A stretch of 64,000 nucleotides of DNA from Plantago ovata (GCA_028274465.1 CM051456.1:113513397-113577396), one strand, 5' to 3'; shown: positions 32,720 to 45,119, numbered from the stretch's first letter. Notes: generated by a model from the sequence alone, not told the origin. Translations and numbers: made by a program.

Positions 32720-33540
32720 TAGCTTTTGGTTTTATGTTTCGGCCAACAATACTTTTTCTTATGTTAAATTCATCCTTGTACACTACTCTTATATGTATTA
32801 TATACTACATTTTAGTCCAGTTTTTTATTTTATCCAAAATCACAATTTTGGTCTCTCGATCATTTTCAATACAGTATTCTTTTGTCCTTTTAAGACCAAT
32901 CTGCATCATTTTCGGTTCTTTTCGTATGCCCATACCTATTCTTAAATCGACGCTCCTAATATGCTATAGCCGATGATAGGACCAGAGAATATCGTTTCAA
33001 GTTTCAAATCATGCATAGCCTTCCATTGTTTCACAATCCTAAAATATCCCCCCAATCCTAAAATATCCCACAGTTGGATATTTTTGTATCCATCACTATT
33101 TTTGGTTGAACACTTGGAGAGACCCAGATGTACAATTCCACTTTTTCACTGATGTATTACATATTCAATTCATTCTTTTCTTTTGTTATGAACAATCAAC
33201 TACTGGAGTTATAAAGTTGGTCAAATGGTAGGAATCCTGGAGTAGCACATGAGAGTTCGGGAGTTTGAGACGATTTGTGTAAATTAAGAAGATTTGTCTG
33301 TAATTAACTTGTTGTACTACTCCAACACTCGGGTCACCGAACACTCATATACCATTCGGTCACAATTATAACTCCGCTTTGAATCTTAAATCTATATGAT
33401 TTTTATATTCTTGTATGCAGTCTCAAATGTAATGCTAACACGAAACTCAAATAATTTTTTGACGTTCACAGTCCTAAGACACCTATAATCTTATTTGCAT
33501 TTTCTTCATTGCAAGCAAAACTCCCAAGTCCTAACTCCTA
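32720..33540. other. Former STP 3' flank and intergenic DNA
   Basis: The sequence resumes after the element with tatagcttttggttttatg, which would have been the original STP 3' UTR. A tRNA-like stretch at 33205-33310 (gttataaagttggtcaaatgg .. gttcgggagtttgag) resembles the local SINE family. No gene. Confidence 0.4.
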
Positions 33541-33820
33541 ACTGTGAAATTCTCTGAAGGATACTTTATATTAAAACCTTACCCAGCCGGAAAATGAAGG
33601 ACTTTGTGCTAAATAGTGAGTGATACAATCATACAACTTTCAGCAATGCTCAGGAAACAATATACAAAGTCGAGACTCACAGAGGAAATTGTGCTTAATA
33701 GGCTAATGGCAAGCCTCAAATCAAATCTTTTCTATCCTTGCAAATTGTTATAATCCAGTTCAAGAGTCTCATACCAAGTTCTATGAAATTTCCAGAAACA
33801 TGCATCCATAAATGAAATGA

Positions 33821-34975
33821 CTACTTCTTTCCTAACTTCTTCATTCTCTCGACCGCACTTCTTAGCGTACCTTCATCTTTGCAGAAAGTAAACCTCACAA
33901 GATTCTTACCTTCTTCTGGATTCAAATAAAACACGCTTGTTGGAATCGCAACAACTCCAACTTCCTTGATCAGATACTCACAGAATGCTACGTCATTCTC
34001 CAGTCCGAATGGCGTGTGGTCGACCACCACAAAGTAGGTCCCACTTGACGGGTATACTTTAAACCCAACAGACTCTAAACCCTCAACAAGAATCTTCTTT
34101 TGGCAGAATAATCACTTCTTAACTCCTCGTAACAAGAATCTGGAGCTCTTAGAGCCACTGCAGCTGCATGTTGCATAGGCGTGGATGTCGCGAATGTAAG
34201 AAAAGCATGAGCTTGACGCACACCCCAGGTCAAGTGAGGCGGTGCTATGGCCCAGCCGATCTTCCACCCAGTCAATGAAAACGTCTTCCCCAGAGAGTTT
34301 AGGGTCACAGTCCGCTCAAACATACCAGGGAGCGAGGCAATGGAGATATGTTCCGTTTCGAAGGATAATTTATCATACACTTCGTCTGAGAAAACAAGAA
34401 CGTCATTTTCAATGCAAAGGGAAGCAATGGCATTGAGTTCTTCTTTGGTGAACATCTTTCCAGTGGGATTGTGTGGTGTGTTCATGAGAATTGCACGTGT
34501 GTCTTTTGTGACTATGGATTTGTGCTCTTCAATTGGGACAGAAAAATTAGGGGACCGTAAGGTTACGGACTTTATTTTGGCCCCAGCCATGGATAGAGTA
34601 GCTTCGTACGAATCATAGAATGGGGCAAAGACAATTACTTCATCACCAGGAAGTAACCTAATATCATGGCTGCAATAGCTTCAGTGCACCCCGAAGTGAC
34701 GGTGACTTCCTTTTCAGGATCAACTACAAGTCCCGTATCTTTCAGGAAACGCTCTGATACAGCCGAGTTCAAGTCAGGAACCCCGTATCCACGAGCAGTC
34801 GAGCATACTGATTTTTTCCGTCTCTAATGGCTTGAATGGCTGCTTCCTTCACAAAATCTGGGCCATCAAAATTGCGGAATCCTTGCCCTAGGTTAATAGC
34901 ACCGTGTTTGATAGCTAGACTACTCATTTGTGTGAAAATTGTGGTCTTGAACTTTTCCAAACGCTTTGCAATCTA
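33821..34975 (-). pseudogene. Class I aminotransferase (kynurenine/methionine aminotransferase-like) retropseudogene
   Basis: Reads without introns from IAKRLEKFKTTIFTQMSSLA (34975) to ERMKKLGKK (33821), covering almost the whole PLP-dependent fold-type I enzyme. Segments seen: HGAINLGQG..NFDGPDF, VTVTSGCTEAIAAM, NTPHNPTGKMF, VFSDEVYDKL, the PLP-lysine motif NSLGKTFSLTGWKIGW, GTYFVV, and VAIPTSVFYLNPEEGKNLVRF. It is disabled by an 8-bp tandem duplication near 34805, a small deletion near 34660 and a frameshift near 34095. Multi-exon genes are expected for this family, so an unbroken genomic copy suggests reverse transcription. The ttcattag just before codon 1 could instead be a splice acceptor, so retroposition is likely but not proved. 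No poly(A) tail or target duplication was found. Confidence 0.88.
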
Positions 34976-34979
34976 ATGA

Positions 34980-36643
34980 AAGAGCACATTATCAAGTTTA
35001 GACATTAGGAAGAATAAAAAAACATAAGCAATATATTTATGTTTTTGCAACAACATTATAGCACTAGGGACTTATTAGATCTTGACAAAGAATAATGTAA
35101 ATCTTCTGGGAGGTTTTAAGAAAGAAGCTCTCGTCAAATATGTTCCATCAATTCATGAAAACAAGTAGGACGAACTATAGTATGCTTTAAACAGGATGCA
35201 CCTAGATGTGAAGGTAATTATAGACCCTATGACTGAGTCTGAAATCCTCTCCGGAAAAAGAACAGGGTAAAAAAGATCAAACAAATGTTGTGTTAACAAG
35301 GAGTACCATATCAATACCTTGTCTAGCAGAACAGATATTCAGATGAAGAAAGCTTATAGGAATCAGCTCTTACAAAAAATAAAAAAAAAATAAAAAAATC
35401 TACAGACAGTCTGGTTGCAGTTACATAGAACATCGAGCCAATCAAATAAGGAATTCACACATATATAATAAAAAGTTGCCAGAACGGAAATAATGAAAAA
35501 TTGGCAGAGTTATTAACTTTGAAATTTTGGCTAGAATGCTTAACAAAACTACAGCAGAGATGGTAAATTGTGAACTAATGCAACCTCAGGCATGTGGTTT
35601 ATCAAAGTTACAATTTTAAATAGAGTGTAGTGCTTTGTTACTCCAAGGCACAGTAGCTTACGAAGGCGACTACAAATGCTAACAATTCAGTTGAAAACAC
35701 AGCCAAACCTCTCTTTTTTTTTAGAAACAGCAAATATTACTTGGTAATGTCACACTACCCATATGCAGTATTAAATGTTGAATAACCGATTACAGAATGC
35801 AGGCATATAAGAAAGTCAGCAAATTACCCCCAGAATTTCAAATATAGCAACACAAAGGAGGTATGTAATATGATCCACAACCACAATCTAAGGTGCTTCT
35901 GTATCATTCTGTAAAGAAAACAATAGATATAAAAGATACACGGCCAGTTAACATATATAAGAAAATTATGCAACAACATTACTCATAGAAAAGTGTGGAA
36001 GGCAAGGCCAGAAGATACACACAACAATATACACATACACTTATATATAGATTGGGGCCCCTCCTCCTTTTTCCAGGCTTGGGACCGGCTGCAAACAATG
36101 CAGGCGGAGTTACCCCCCCCCCCCCCCCCCATGCGTGTTCCGGAACACGCATCTCCGAGCTCTCCTGTTCCCTATGGTTTGCGCTCCGATTGCAGAAATT
36201 GATGAACCGAACGCTATTTCCCTGCGTTTCTATTCTCCCAAAGTCACGTTCCGAGCCTCAATATCTAGAGAAAAGGTAAAGGTTAATATCCAGTTGTCCC
36301 AAAGCAATAGCCCATTGTTCCTGCCTTTTTTTTTTTTTTTTTTTTGGCTTTTATCGGCGTCTGTGCCAATTGGATCATGGTTTTTTGAACCAATTCTATG
36401 TTTGAATTTGGAGAATAGAGGGGGTTTAAGGTTTAGGAGTTACAGGGTCATTATGTCCTTGTCATTGTCATGTATTCTGTTTTAGCACTTATGCTCTCGT
36501 TGATTAATAAAATTTGTTTAGCCGTTTAATAGGTATAATACTATCCTATCAATAACTTCCAGAGAATATGATTCTAGTACAAAACCGTGTATACTTATTC
36601 GCGTGTTATTCCCTTTTCCAAATGGAGAGTAATGTAAAATAAA

Positions 36644-36676
<33 letters not shown>

Positions 36677-36800
36677 CGAAGCCTTGCAAATTGCAAAAAT
36701 TTTTTAATTTGAATCCTTGCAAATTGCAATGATATGTCTCCACCAATCAATTAGCATACAAGTTATTATTACATTTATATGTGTAGATTATTTGACTTAA
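34980..36800. other. Intergenic, no confident gene
   Basis: Non-coding AT-rich DNA. At 36114-36130 there is a 17-bp C run. It is followed by a short open stretch (to about 36275) ending at a gtaaag donor-like site (..FYSPKVTFRASISREK), which could be an orphan first exon but has no partner. A T-run at 36328-36348 and a retroelement-like 3' end (ctctcgttgattaataaaattt..) follow, then a second T-run at 36648-36672. Confidence 0.4.
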
Positions 36801-36817
36801 TCGGGGTATCATACCGT

Positions 36818-37000
36818 CAAAGCGTTTGTAGCCGAGTGGCAAGCTGAGACACCCCGTAACCAATTGGTCACGGGTTCGATCCCTGAGATGGGTGATTATC
36901 TGCTCTGTATATAGATTATTGAAATGAGGTTGATTAGTAATTTATTGATGCAAATTTATAGGTCAAACATTGTAATTATAATAGTATCTAAAAAAAAAAA
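36818..37000 (+). mobile_element. tRNA-derived SINE
   Basis: A-box GTAGCCGAGTGGCAAGC and B-box GGGTTCGATCCCT are at tRNA-like spacing, followed by about 100 bp of AT-rich body and an A-run at 36990-37000. The target duplication is not clear. Confidence 0.65.
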
Positions 37001-37384
37001 ACAAAGGAAAAAAAAGTACTTTGGTAATAATGATAATAAATTTTATTTTATAAATAAAAATAATAATAATAATAATAATTTGTATTTGGTACTGCAATTT
37101 GCTTGTTTAAAAAAAATTAATTAATATTTGATAAAACACTTTCAATAAAGATATTATTAAGTATACTATGATAGCTAGCTAACATTAATTATGAAATCCA
37201 ATATAATTTATATATTAACTAGTTAATTTATGTAAGAGTGACGTAATTATAAAATTGAGATAAAGCTGATAATACTTTATGAACCATTTTATTGTTTATA
37301 AATTTATATTCTAAGAGAAAGAAACTAATTCATTAATATTTATTATGTTATGTAACGTACTTATATAATTTTATAAGAAAAAAA

Positions 37385-37580
37385 TAGTCAAATTTACATA
37401 ATATAAAGAAATGAAAAAACAGTCAAATTTACTTAATGAAAATGAAGAAAAACTAGACAAATTTATGTAATAAAAAGAAGAAAATCTAGCTATCAAGTTT
37501 ACGTAATACTAAAAAAAAAAAAAAAAAAAAGTAGTCAAATTTGCGTACTATGAAAGAAGAAAAACAAGTCAAATTAATCT
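37385..37580 (+). repeat. Degenerate minisatellite (gtcaaatttac unit)
   Basis: Five or so imperfect units of about 40 bp, (a/t)agtcaaattTACgtaat..aaaagaagaaaa, starting near 37387, 37423, 37455, 37492 and 37533. It lies in an otherwise unremarkable AT-rich region. Confidence 0.6.
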
Positions 37581-37959
37581 TTATTACAAGAATTGCTGAA
37601 AGAAAAATTTATTGTTGTTGTTAAATAACTTATATCCTTTTTTATTTAATTTTTTCTGGCCCTAACTTTGTCAACTTGGTCCAAGAAATATAAATGAAAT
37701 ACTTTTTGGATTAATAATTTTTTTAACACATGGTAAAGATCTGATGATATGTCTCATAACTTTTGTGAAACAATGTATTAGTAAAAAATGAATGGAATGT
37801 TACTTGATATCAACCAAGCTAGACAATTTTTGTTTTGGAAGCATATATAGCATTTAGGCACCAAACAAAATTACACTTGCTATTCAACTATTCATATAAA
37901 ATTTCCATGTAATACATCAAAACCATCCAACTACATGTTGTTTAGGTGCATGCAGAGAG

Positions 37960-37995
<36 letters not shown>

Positions 37996-38078
37996 TATAA
38001 CCACATCACCCCCCCCCCCCCCCCAAAAAAAATCCATAATCCACTACCACCTTTTTAAGCACCGGCTTTCTTCCCCTT

Positions 38079-38515
38079 TTATGGACCTGCCGCCACTTTT
38101 TCCACAGCCGCATCCTTCCTCAGTTTCTCCACAGCATCAGGAGCGGCTAGCTTGTAGGAATACTTGATCTTGACCAGCCTTCCTCTAGCAGCTGAGTTTC
38201 TCAATTGGATCGCTAAGATTTTCTTAAAGTTCTTTGGAAGCACTCCCTTGTGCTTCCTATCCATAAACTTTGCTATAGCATATGGGCTCGATCCATTTTG
38301 TCCATTTAAAGCCACCAGCGCCTCCTTAATCATCTGATAAAAAAAGTCATTTCCATGATCATCTCAAAATTGCTAAATAAACTAGAATTATGAATGAGCC
38401 CTAATCACAATACCTCGAAATAAGGAGGATGACGAGGCTGGGATTTAGGCCTCCTCTCTCTAGGAGACCTCGGTAACTGGTGTCGTGGTGTAGCATGCAT
38501 CATACAAACGGCCAT
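38079..38515 (-). CDS. Small linker histone (H1-like), complete two-exon gene
   Basis: Linker histones bind nucleosomal DNA at the entry/exit site. Exon 1 (38515-38414, 34 codons) encodes a basic N-tail with SP/KS motifs (PRSPRERRPKS) and HPPYFE. After an 80-bp intron, exon 2 (38333-38079) encodes the H15 winged helix (MIKEALVALNGQNGSSPYAI..VLPKNFKKILAIQLRNSAARGRLVKIKYSYKL). The total is 118 residues. Plant H1 proteins normally have a lysine/alanine/proline-rich C-tail of about 100 residues; here almost none remains. Comparison with 461-739 shows AAG changed to TAA after ..VAAGP, removing a last KKGKKAGA. A promoter with a TATA box is present. It is the only copy in the window with both exons and both splice sites intact. 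Confidence 0.85.
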
Positions 38516-38621
38516 TAAGATTCTGTGGAGAGAAATAGAGAAGATTACAATAACTGTAAATGTTACTACTAGTTAAACAATAAATTGGTGCTTGGTGATT
38601 TTCTACATATGTACAACTCGG

Positions 38622-38629
38622 TATTTATA
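38622..38629 (-). promoter_or_regulatory. TATA box of the linker-histone gene
   Basis: TATAAATA on the minus strand lies 107 bp upstream of the ATG. The surrounding 300 bp (to about 38825) is closely similar to the sequence upstream of the copy at 53142 (TATA at 53030-53037). Shared motifs include caccaacgctccaga, cgtttaagtacaaaa and ttaatccgtgtcatt. Retention of a promoter-like block in two copies supports function. Confidence 0.65.
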
Positions 38630-38829
38630 ATAAACAAAAATATGATGATGTGATATGATTGGTGGGGTAGCAATGACACGGATTAACAAATTTTTGTACT
38701 TAAAACGATCTTGACCGTAAACGTGGAACAATCTGGAGCGTTGGTGAACTTTTCAATTGGATTGAGGTTTGACCAACTTATCCCGTGGGTTGTGTAATAT
38801 GTTTGATAAGTTTTGACCCTAAGAGCATT

Positions 38830-40165
38830 CACATCGATTTTCCTAAAATGAGATTTTATTTTGCTTAAATATTGACTAAAATTATGAATATGAGTCTAAA
38901 ATCATGAAAAACCAGATCCTCTAAGCTCTCCATGGCCCACCAAAGGTAAAAGGAAATTTTTATTAGATGCCAATTTTCGTATATAACTCATTAGTTTAAA
39001 TACAACATTTAAATTATGTAGTTTTTTAAAGTAAAATTTATTTATAAATTAAGTCTTGTAATAGGGAAATTGATTTTTACTCATAAATACATATTCAAAT
39101 ATTAAAGGGAATGAGTTAAAATGACATTTAAAAAAAAATTATCGGGAAACTGTTGTAAATGCTAATGAGTCAAATACTAATGATAGGCTAATTTTTTAAG
39201 GATGATTTTCATGAGACTAACTTTTCATATAGTCAAATAATATTTTGGTTCTCAATTTTAATATTTTACTTTAAAGAACAAACTTTTGCATGTGGAAAAA
39301 TTCTATTTACAATGAAGGATAAAGATCAAAAGAGTGATGATGTGATAGGAGAGAAAGTCATAATCTCTCAAAGTTGGCCTTCTATGTTTTTCCTTTACTT
39401 TTAAATTATATATTTTATTTTATTACACTCAATCCCCAAAATTCAAATTTTCATAAATAGATCCCAAAATTTTAATATTAAGCATATATCTCCCTTCTTC
39501 TTCCCGAAATAATAAAATAAATAAATAAATTAAAAAAAGGACCAGGAGATAGCTCCCTGCTCGGAGCTTAAACTGGGAAGCTCCCAGATCAGATTGGAGC
39601 TGGAGATCTTGGAGTTTTACATAGGAGAAATTTCAGCTGAATGTTAAATATCTAATCCAAACATTACGGGGAATGAGTTAAAATGACATTTCAAATTTAT
39701 TTATTTTTTGGTGAGATTCAAGTAGGGGACTTTTTGTAATGTTAGTTGAATGAGGTTTGAAAATGATAGTGGTATTTGTAATTTGGGTCATTTGCATATG
39801 GTACCCCTGTTAGTGTTTTTAATTACATCGAGGTCCCCCTTAGTCCGGAGTTTACATCCATGCCCTGACTAGATGAAATTAATTAAATTTGGATCCACGA
39901 ACTTGACTTTTCGCGAACTTATTCATTGAAATTATTTTTTTACCCTTAGTCAATTATTAGATTTTTAAGTTGACCAAACAATTTGAGATTTTGTTTATTA
40001 CATTTTTAACCCAAATATTTTCATTTTTACAAACTTAACACTATTTACTTGAAAACGAACCCACGTAATTTTACAATATTTCAAAATGGTCTAAAAACAT
40101 ATTTAAAGACAAACCCTATAAAAAAATATATTTCAATATAGTCCTAAATTATTAAAAACAAAACA
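38830..40165. other. Intergenic, AT-rich, no gene
   Basis: No coding frame. A small cluster of GGAGC/GCTCC motifs at 39541-39620 (ggagatagctccctgctcggagctt) resembles the nearby palindromic array. Confidence 0.45.
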
Positions 40166-40171
40166 AAAAAA

Positions 40172-40680
40172 AACAGTTCCGATCGATTTGGAGCTGCAAT
40201 TTGCAGCTCCAAACCGGAGCTGTTAAACAGCTCCAAACCGGAGCTGTTAACAGTTCCGGATCGGAGCTGTAACAGCTCCAAACCGGAGTTGTTAACAGTT
40301 TCGGATCGGAGCTGTAACAGCTCCAAACCGGAGCTGTTAACAGTTCCAGATCCGGAGCTGTTAAACAGCTCAGATCGGAGTTGTTACAGCTCCGATCCGG
40401 AACTGTTAACAGCTCCGGATCTGGAGCTGTTTAACAGCTCCAAACCGGAGTTGTACAACTCCGATTTGGAGCTTTTACAGCTCCAGATCCGGAGCTGTTA
40501 ACAGTTCCGGATCGGAGCTGTAACAGCTCCGATCCGGAGCTGTTTAACAGCTCCAAATCGGAGTTGTACAACTCCAGCTCCAGATCGGAGCTTTTACAGC
40601 TCCGATTTTGGGGCTATATAGTCCCCAAATCGGAGTTGCTCCGACGCCGGTACCGGAATTATTCCGGTACCGAAATTGAT
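40172..40680. repeat. Palindromic array of GGAGCTGTTAACAGCTCC-type units
   Basis: About 500 bp composed of roughly 15-20 short palindromes (GGAGCTGTTAACAGCTCC, GGAGCTGTAACAGCTCC, GGAGTTGTACAACTCC) separated by AAACC or GGATC/GATC spacers. It ends in CGGTACCGGAATTATTCCGGTACCG (a perfect-looking palindrome at about 40650). Both strands read alike. The structure parallels the array at 2371-2788 but uses a different unit. Confidence 0.85.
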
Positions 40681-41589
40681 GAAGAAGAAGATGGAAAAAG
40701 AAAAAATAAAAATAAAAATAAGAAGAGTTAAGGGTATTAAAAACTGCTTTTTTGGAGCTAAGGCTGCGTTTGGATGAACTGGAATGAACATTGCCGCTTT
40801 TTTTGGTCAACACAAAATGGGGAATATGGGGCTATATGTAATTTTGGGACTAACTGGGTGGTAGATGCAAAGAGGTGTCCCAGTAGGGGTACCATATGAT
40901 ATTTACCCTTGTAATTTTGTTGGACTTTAAATGACCATTTGACATGAAATTAAGGGGAGTTGATATTATATAGGTGGGGGAGATGAATAGTAGTATATAT
41001 GTGTTTAAGAGGTACTCCGTAATGATGATCGATGTTGGATAATCATTTGAGTTGAGATATGACTGAAATGCTGATGTGATATATGTTTTGAATGGTGGGA
41101 ACGGAAGATTATATCGGGATCAATGAGATTTTGTGGGAGTTTGTGTTGTTTCATATCTGATGAAGATCTTTTAGTTCATGTAGGTTTTGAAATGATGTAT
41201 AATCAATAATTGATTAAAAGTCGGCAAAAATAACGATTTTTTTCTTTAAATGTGATAAATTAGATATGAATGTTGAATTATGTGTTAATTAAAAGTATAT
41301 TCGTAAATGATAATGACTAATAATGTTAAATATAATGAACTTAAATACTATTGAGACAAATATAAATATAATAATTAACAGATTTTAGAATAATTCAACA
41401 CAACATCGAAAGGGGAAAGATGCAAGAAGAAGATGGTAAATCAATTAACAAACCATTTGACGGTGGAAATACATAATGAAAATGAATTCACAAGATGAAA
41501 AAACCCTAAAATTTAGGACAAAGCAACTTAAAATTAACAAAATGGACTGAAAATTGTGAGACAACAAAGATAAATTATGGAAAACTCAC

Positions 41590-41860
41590 CGTTGGTATCA
41601 TCTTGTCTGAAAAGTTCATAGTCACAGTGAAACTAAACCGATGGATGCGTAGATCAGGCCAAGGAGAGTCGGATTGTGAATTTTATATAAGGAGGCGTTT
41701 GAGATTCTGGCCAGATATGGCCATAGACGACAACGACGGCGTTGGAATTTTGAGGGAGAGAGAAGCAAGAAGAGAGCGCAAGTTCACCCTAGTGACAGAA
41801 AAGGTTTATAGAAATGAACGAGAGTGAGATAAAATGCCGATTTTATCACTTCACTATGGT
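41590..41860 (-). repeat. Recurrent ~300-bp element, copy at 41.6 kb
   Basis: Same element as at 1300-1640 and 16370-16690, with the preceding AT-rich intron-like part (41265-41590) also co-linear. It lies about 3 kb upstream of the intact linker-histone gene, in the same orientation. The frame is broken. Confidence 0.6.
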
Positions 41861-41869
41861 GGGCTGTGT

Positions 41870-42750
41870 TAATTAGTTTATGTCCAAACGTATGTGGTAA
41901 ATTAGAGAGGGCGAGAGGCCCACTTAATTTTAGTGCCAAAGAGTATAGTCTGCGAGAGGTCCACTTAATTTTTGTGTCACTTTCTTTCATTTCACGAGTC
42001 ATGTTATTAATTTATGATAATGCATTCGGAGATAAAAGTTCTTTCACGTTAATGTTTATTATAGATCCATATATACATCAAATTGTAAAAAAAAAAAAAA
42101 AAAATTAGATAACAATAGGCAAACAAGATATTTTACTTAACATAACTGTCATCCTTTCTTGCTATTCCCACCATCACTTTCCGGCAACATCGTAGGTTCA
42201 TAGCATCAAATCCATCTCATAAATTTAGCGCTGGGACTAAGCCCACAAGAACAAATTGCAAGGTAACTTTTGGAAAATTGGTTTTGTGTGGTGGTGGTTG
42301 GATAGTTTTTTAGTAACATCCAAAACTTTATTAAAAAAAAAATCAAATTCTTACAAAAATGTATGGGAAATAATTTTAAAAATACAAAGAACAAAGAACA
42401 TCAACTTAACCAACCAACTCTCAAACACAGAGTGAAACATAATTAAACTAACACCAACTCTGAAACTAAAGAGGCTTGCTGGAACATAACGCCGACCACA
42501 ATACAACATCAACAGCTTCACCAAATACCCAAACGAAAACAATAACACCAAAATTTAGAAAACCGAACCTGAGTACAGAAGAACAACAACTGAATAAAGA
42601 AAGCCGCAAATTAAACCCACACCCTCCATGCTACCATGATCAAGTACCCTGCAAGAAAACAACAAAACAAACACACAACGGCCACAAAAAAACAGCACAC
42701 TCACACAAGATGATCCGGGTCGATGATAGATTATGCAATTTGAGTTATCC
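41870..42750. other. Intergenic with A-rich retroelement-like debris
   Basis: Low-complexity A-rich stretch around 42330-42700 with no conserved frame. An A-run at 42089-42105 could be a retroposon tail. No gene seen. Confidence 0.35.
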
Positions 42751-42753
42751 CTT

Positions 42754-43642
42754 TTTATTTTTGAAACGGTAAAAAGTTTTCATTCAAAAACCACATAGAA
42801 CAAATGGTACATAAGCATAAGAAATGCTCACGAGCTCAAGAGAGCAAATAAAGAAGGTCCAAACCAAAAAACCCTAAAAAAGGGAAGCCTTCACTCCTCA
42901 AGTTTCAAGACAAAGTCTTGGTTCCCTAAACCACTCCTCCATAACCTTATAAGATCTAAGTTTCCCTTTACCTCTCAACCAAGACCAACTCCACAACTTA
43001 ATTCTCTTAAGGGCTTTCCAATTGGTGCACTCTTTCCCTATGAATAAAAAGTAGTTTCTTAGCCTCCACATGATCCAAATTGTACAAAACAAATTACAAC
43101 TTGCCATGACTGCCTATCCCCCGAAACTTGTGTTAAGGAGAAGTTCTTAAAGTTCTCCTCGATGTTAGAACCCAAGTTAACCTTAACCTTGAGCCAAGAG
43201 AAAACAGCACTCCAAAGGTTAATAGCAAACTTGCATTCTTCGAAGATATGACACGAATTCTCATCTCTCTTCCTTCACATCTCTTGCAACTAGCATTATC
43301 ATTGTCTATCTAGGCAAGGGGGCTGCGTCTCGGACTTAGTAGGTCTGGGGCCGGCCCAGCTCGGGCTTTTTAGGGATCCGCAGACCTCCCCCAAAATCCC
43401 CACCTCTTTCAATCTCTATTTTCGCTAAACTTGCTTGCTAGCAGCTCGGAAACTGTGAGATTGGTTAACGATGAAAAACTTGTAAAGAATACTCCTATTT
43501 TCATCAAATTCACTTTCGAGGGGATCTAGTCTTGGATAAGTTTTCAAGCAAAAGCACATACTTTCGAAGGGACCAAGCTATTCCAAATATCCTTAGCCCA
43601 AATCTTTGGTGATGAAGCCACCCCAACTTTACAAAGCTCAAC
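42754..43642 (-). mobile_element. 5'-truncated LINE with 14-bp target duplication
   Basis: Perfect direct repeats TTGAGTTATCCCTT at 42740-42753 and 43643-43656 bracket an ~889-bp insertion. On the minus strand it encodes the end of a LINE ORF2: a zinc-knuckle piece (CHIFEECKFA-like, about 43230), then WIMWRLRNYFLFIGKEC and WSWLRGKGKLRSYKVMEEWFREPRLCL (43107-42898), then a 3' UTR. Reverse transcriptase is absent, as expected for 5' truncation, and the frame contains shifts. Confidence 0.9.
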
Positions 43643-43834
43643 TTGAGTTATCCCTTGTTCTGAGAGTTTTTATGGATCCTGAAATTAATCATTCACCCTT
43701 GCGTTTATTTTGTTGAAGTGATACCTGTCTAACCTCCAACTTACCATGTGTATGATGTGAGCATGGGTGAAAATATACAACCTATTCAATAAGATAACGA
43801 TATATGATGGCGGATCTAGGGGCAGGGCTGGCGG

Positions 43835-43945
43835 GGCGTCCATGCCCCCCTCCCCCCCCCCCCCCCGATTTTTTTTATATGTCGTATTTACGATTTTCTA
43901 TAGGTAAAATTAATTTATGATTTTTTAGATTTTGCCCCCCCCCCC
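43835..43945. repeat. C-rich low-complexity patches
   Basis: Two C runs (43847-43866 and 43936-43945) lie in a segment that starts ggcggatctaggggcagggctgg. This resembles a common plant transposon terminus, but no full element could be defined. Confidence 0.4.
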
Positions 43946-44325
43946 TCCAATTTTCGAAAAATCATGCATATATAATAATTTGGTCCCTCTAACCTCACAT
44001 TATGGGTCTGCTGCAACTTATACATCGGATGTAGCTCTGATACAGTCTACTGGTGTGGAATAATAAACTCTTTCCAAAAACACTTTGAAACGCATCTATC
44101 TAAAAAATATGCGATTGAACATTTTTTATGCATGAAGGCTGGGATGATAACTATAGTAGAGTAGATTATTCATAATATTGACATAAGTAGAAGCAAATTA
44201 TGTGTTTGTGGACACGTGCAGAGGATACACAATGTAAGTACGTAACATATGTGCATACTCTTAAGCTATGTGAGATGAATCATCAATGGAAAGAAAACAG
44301 GTAATAATGAACAGTCGATTAGTGT

Positions 44326-45119
44326 TGGGGTGATTTGGATATAAACCGTATTGTAATGTAAGTGAAGCTGGTTTAAGGGTGTTAACATAGGTATTGATTC
44401 ATGGGTTCACTCAATCTATGTATTCTGTAACAGTTCACTTTACTGTCTTTTATTTAGTTTACCTATACTAAAACAATAACTATTACATATATAGTTGTAG
44501 TTGTTTGTCTTGTGCAGGAAGTATACTCAAACATGGGAAATGTCGATTACAAGAAGGTTTGATGAGGAAGAGACTTATTTAATGAAGGACTAGAAAAGGA
44601 ATTGAACTTAAGGAAGGAAAGGAGTTCTTACATGAAGAATTGAAGTCGATTCCAACAAGGAGTTTTATACCAAATCCAGCTCACATCAAGACTACACGTT
44701 TCCTAATAGTATTCAATCAAGTATTCCAATACTATAAATACAAAACGATTGACAGAGCTCAATATACAAGACACATATCACGAGCTAGAGTTTCAACTAG
44801 AGAGTTTAGGTTCTTTATTGTTTAGTTGTGTATCGTGTCTCTATATCATCTGTTAGGTGCCTTGTGTTGTTTTGAGGTAAGGTAGAATAAGAGAGTATAA
44901 CACCGTTGTACGAACGTATACGATCTTGGTGATTTGTTGCTTTGACTGGGCATCAAGAAAGCCTAACAAAGCTCTTTGAACAATTTTCAAACACCGGTTC
45001 TCTTTTACATTCCGTTGTACTTTAACTTCATTATATATTATCTGTGTTTGTTTATATGCAGGTTTCTTACGAGTTATTTGTGGAGTTGACATCGGTGTTC
45101 ACCCAACACCGTAGTCAAC
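44326..45119 (+). mobile_element. Probable solo LTR, Copia-like
   Basis: Starts TGTTGGGGTGATTTGG and ends ACCGTAGTCAACA, with a TATA (ctataaataca, about 44733) and a leader-like region downstream. No target duplication matches, and there is no primer site or internal domain. It is either a decayed solo LTR or a fragment. Confidence 0.5.

Noticed and set aside
36135-36485. Frame starting FRNTHLRALLFPM, possibly a transit-peptide exon
   Set aside because: Begins inside a C-run, runs into a poly-T tract and has no downstream exon; only mentioned as a possible orphan exon.
40144-40813. Open frames rich in ELL/SSGLEL repeats
   Set aside because: They are translations of the GGAGCTGTTAACAGCTCC array and read alike on both strands.
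44326-45119. Solo LTR with target duplication
   Set aside because: The TG..CA ends look right, but the flanks (attag / ttgtt) do not match, so it is kept only as a probable LTR.
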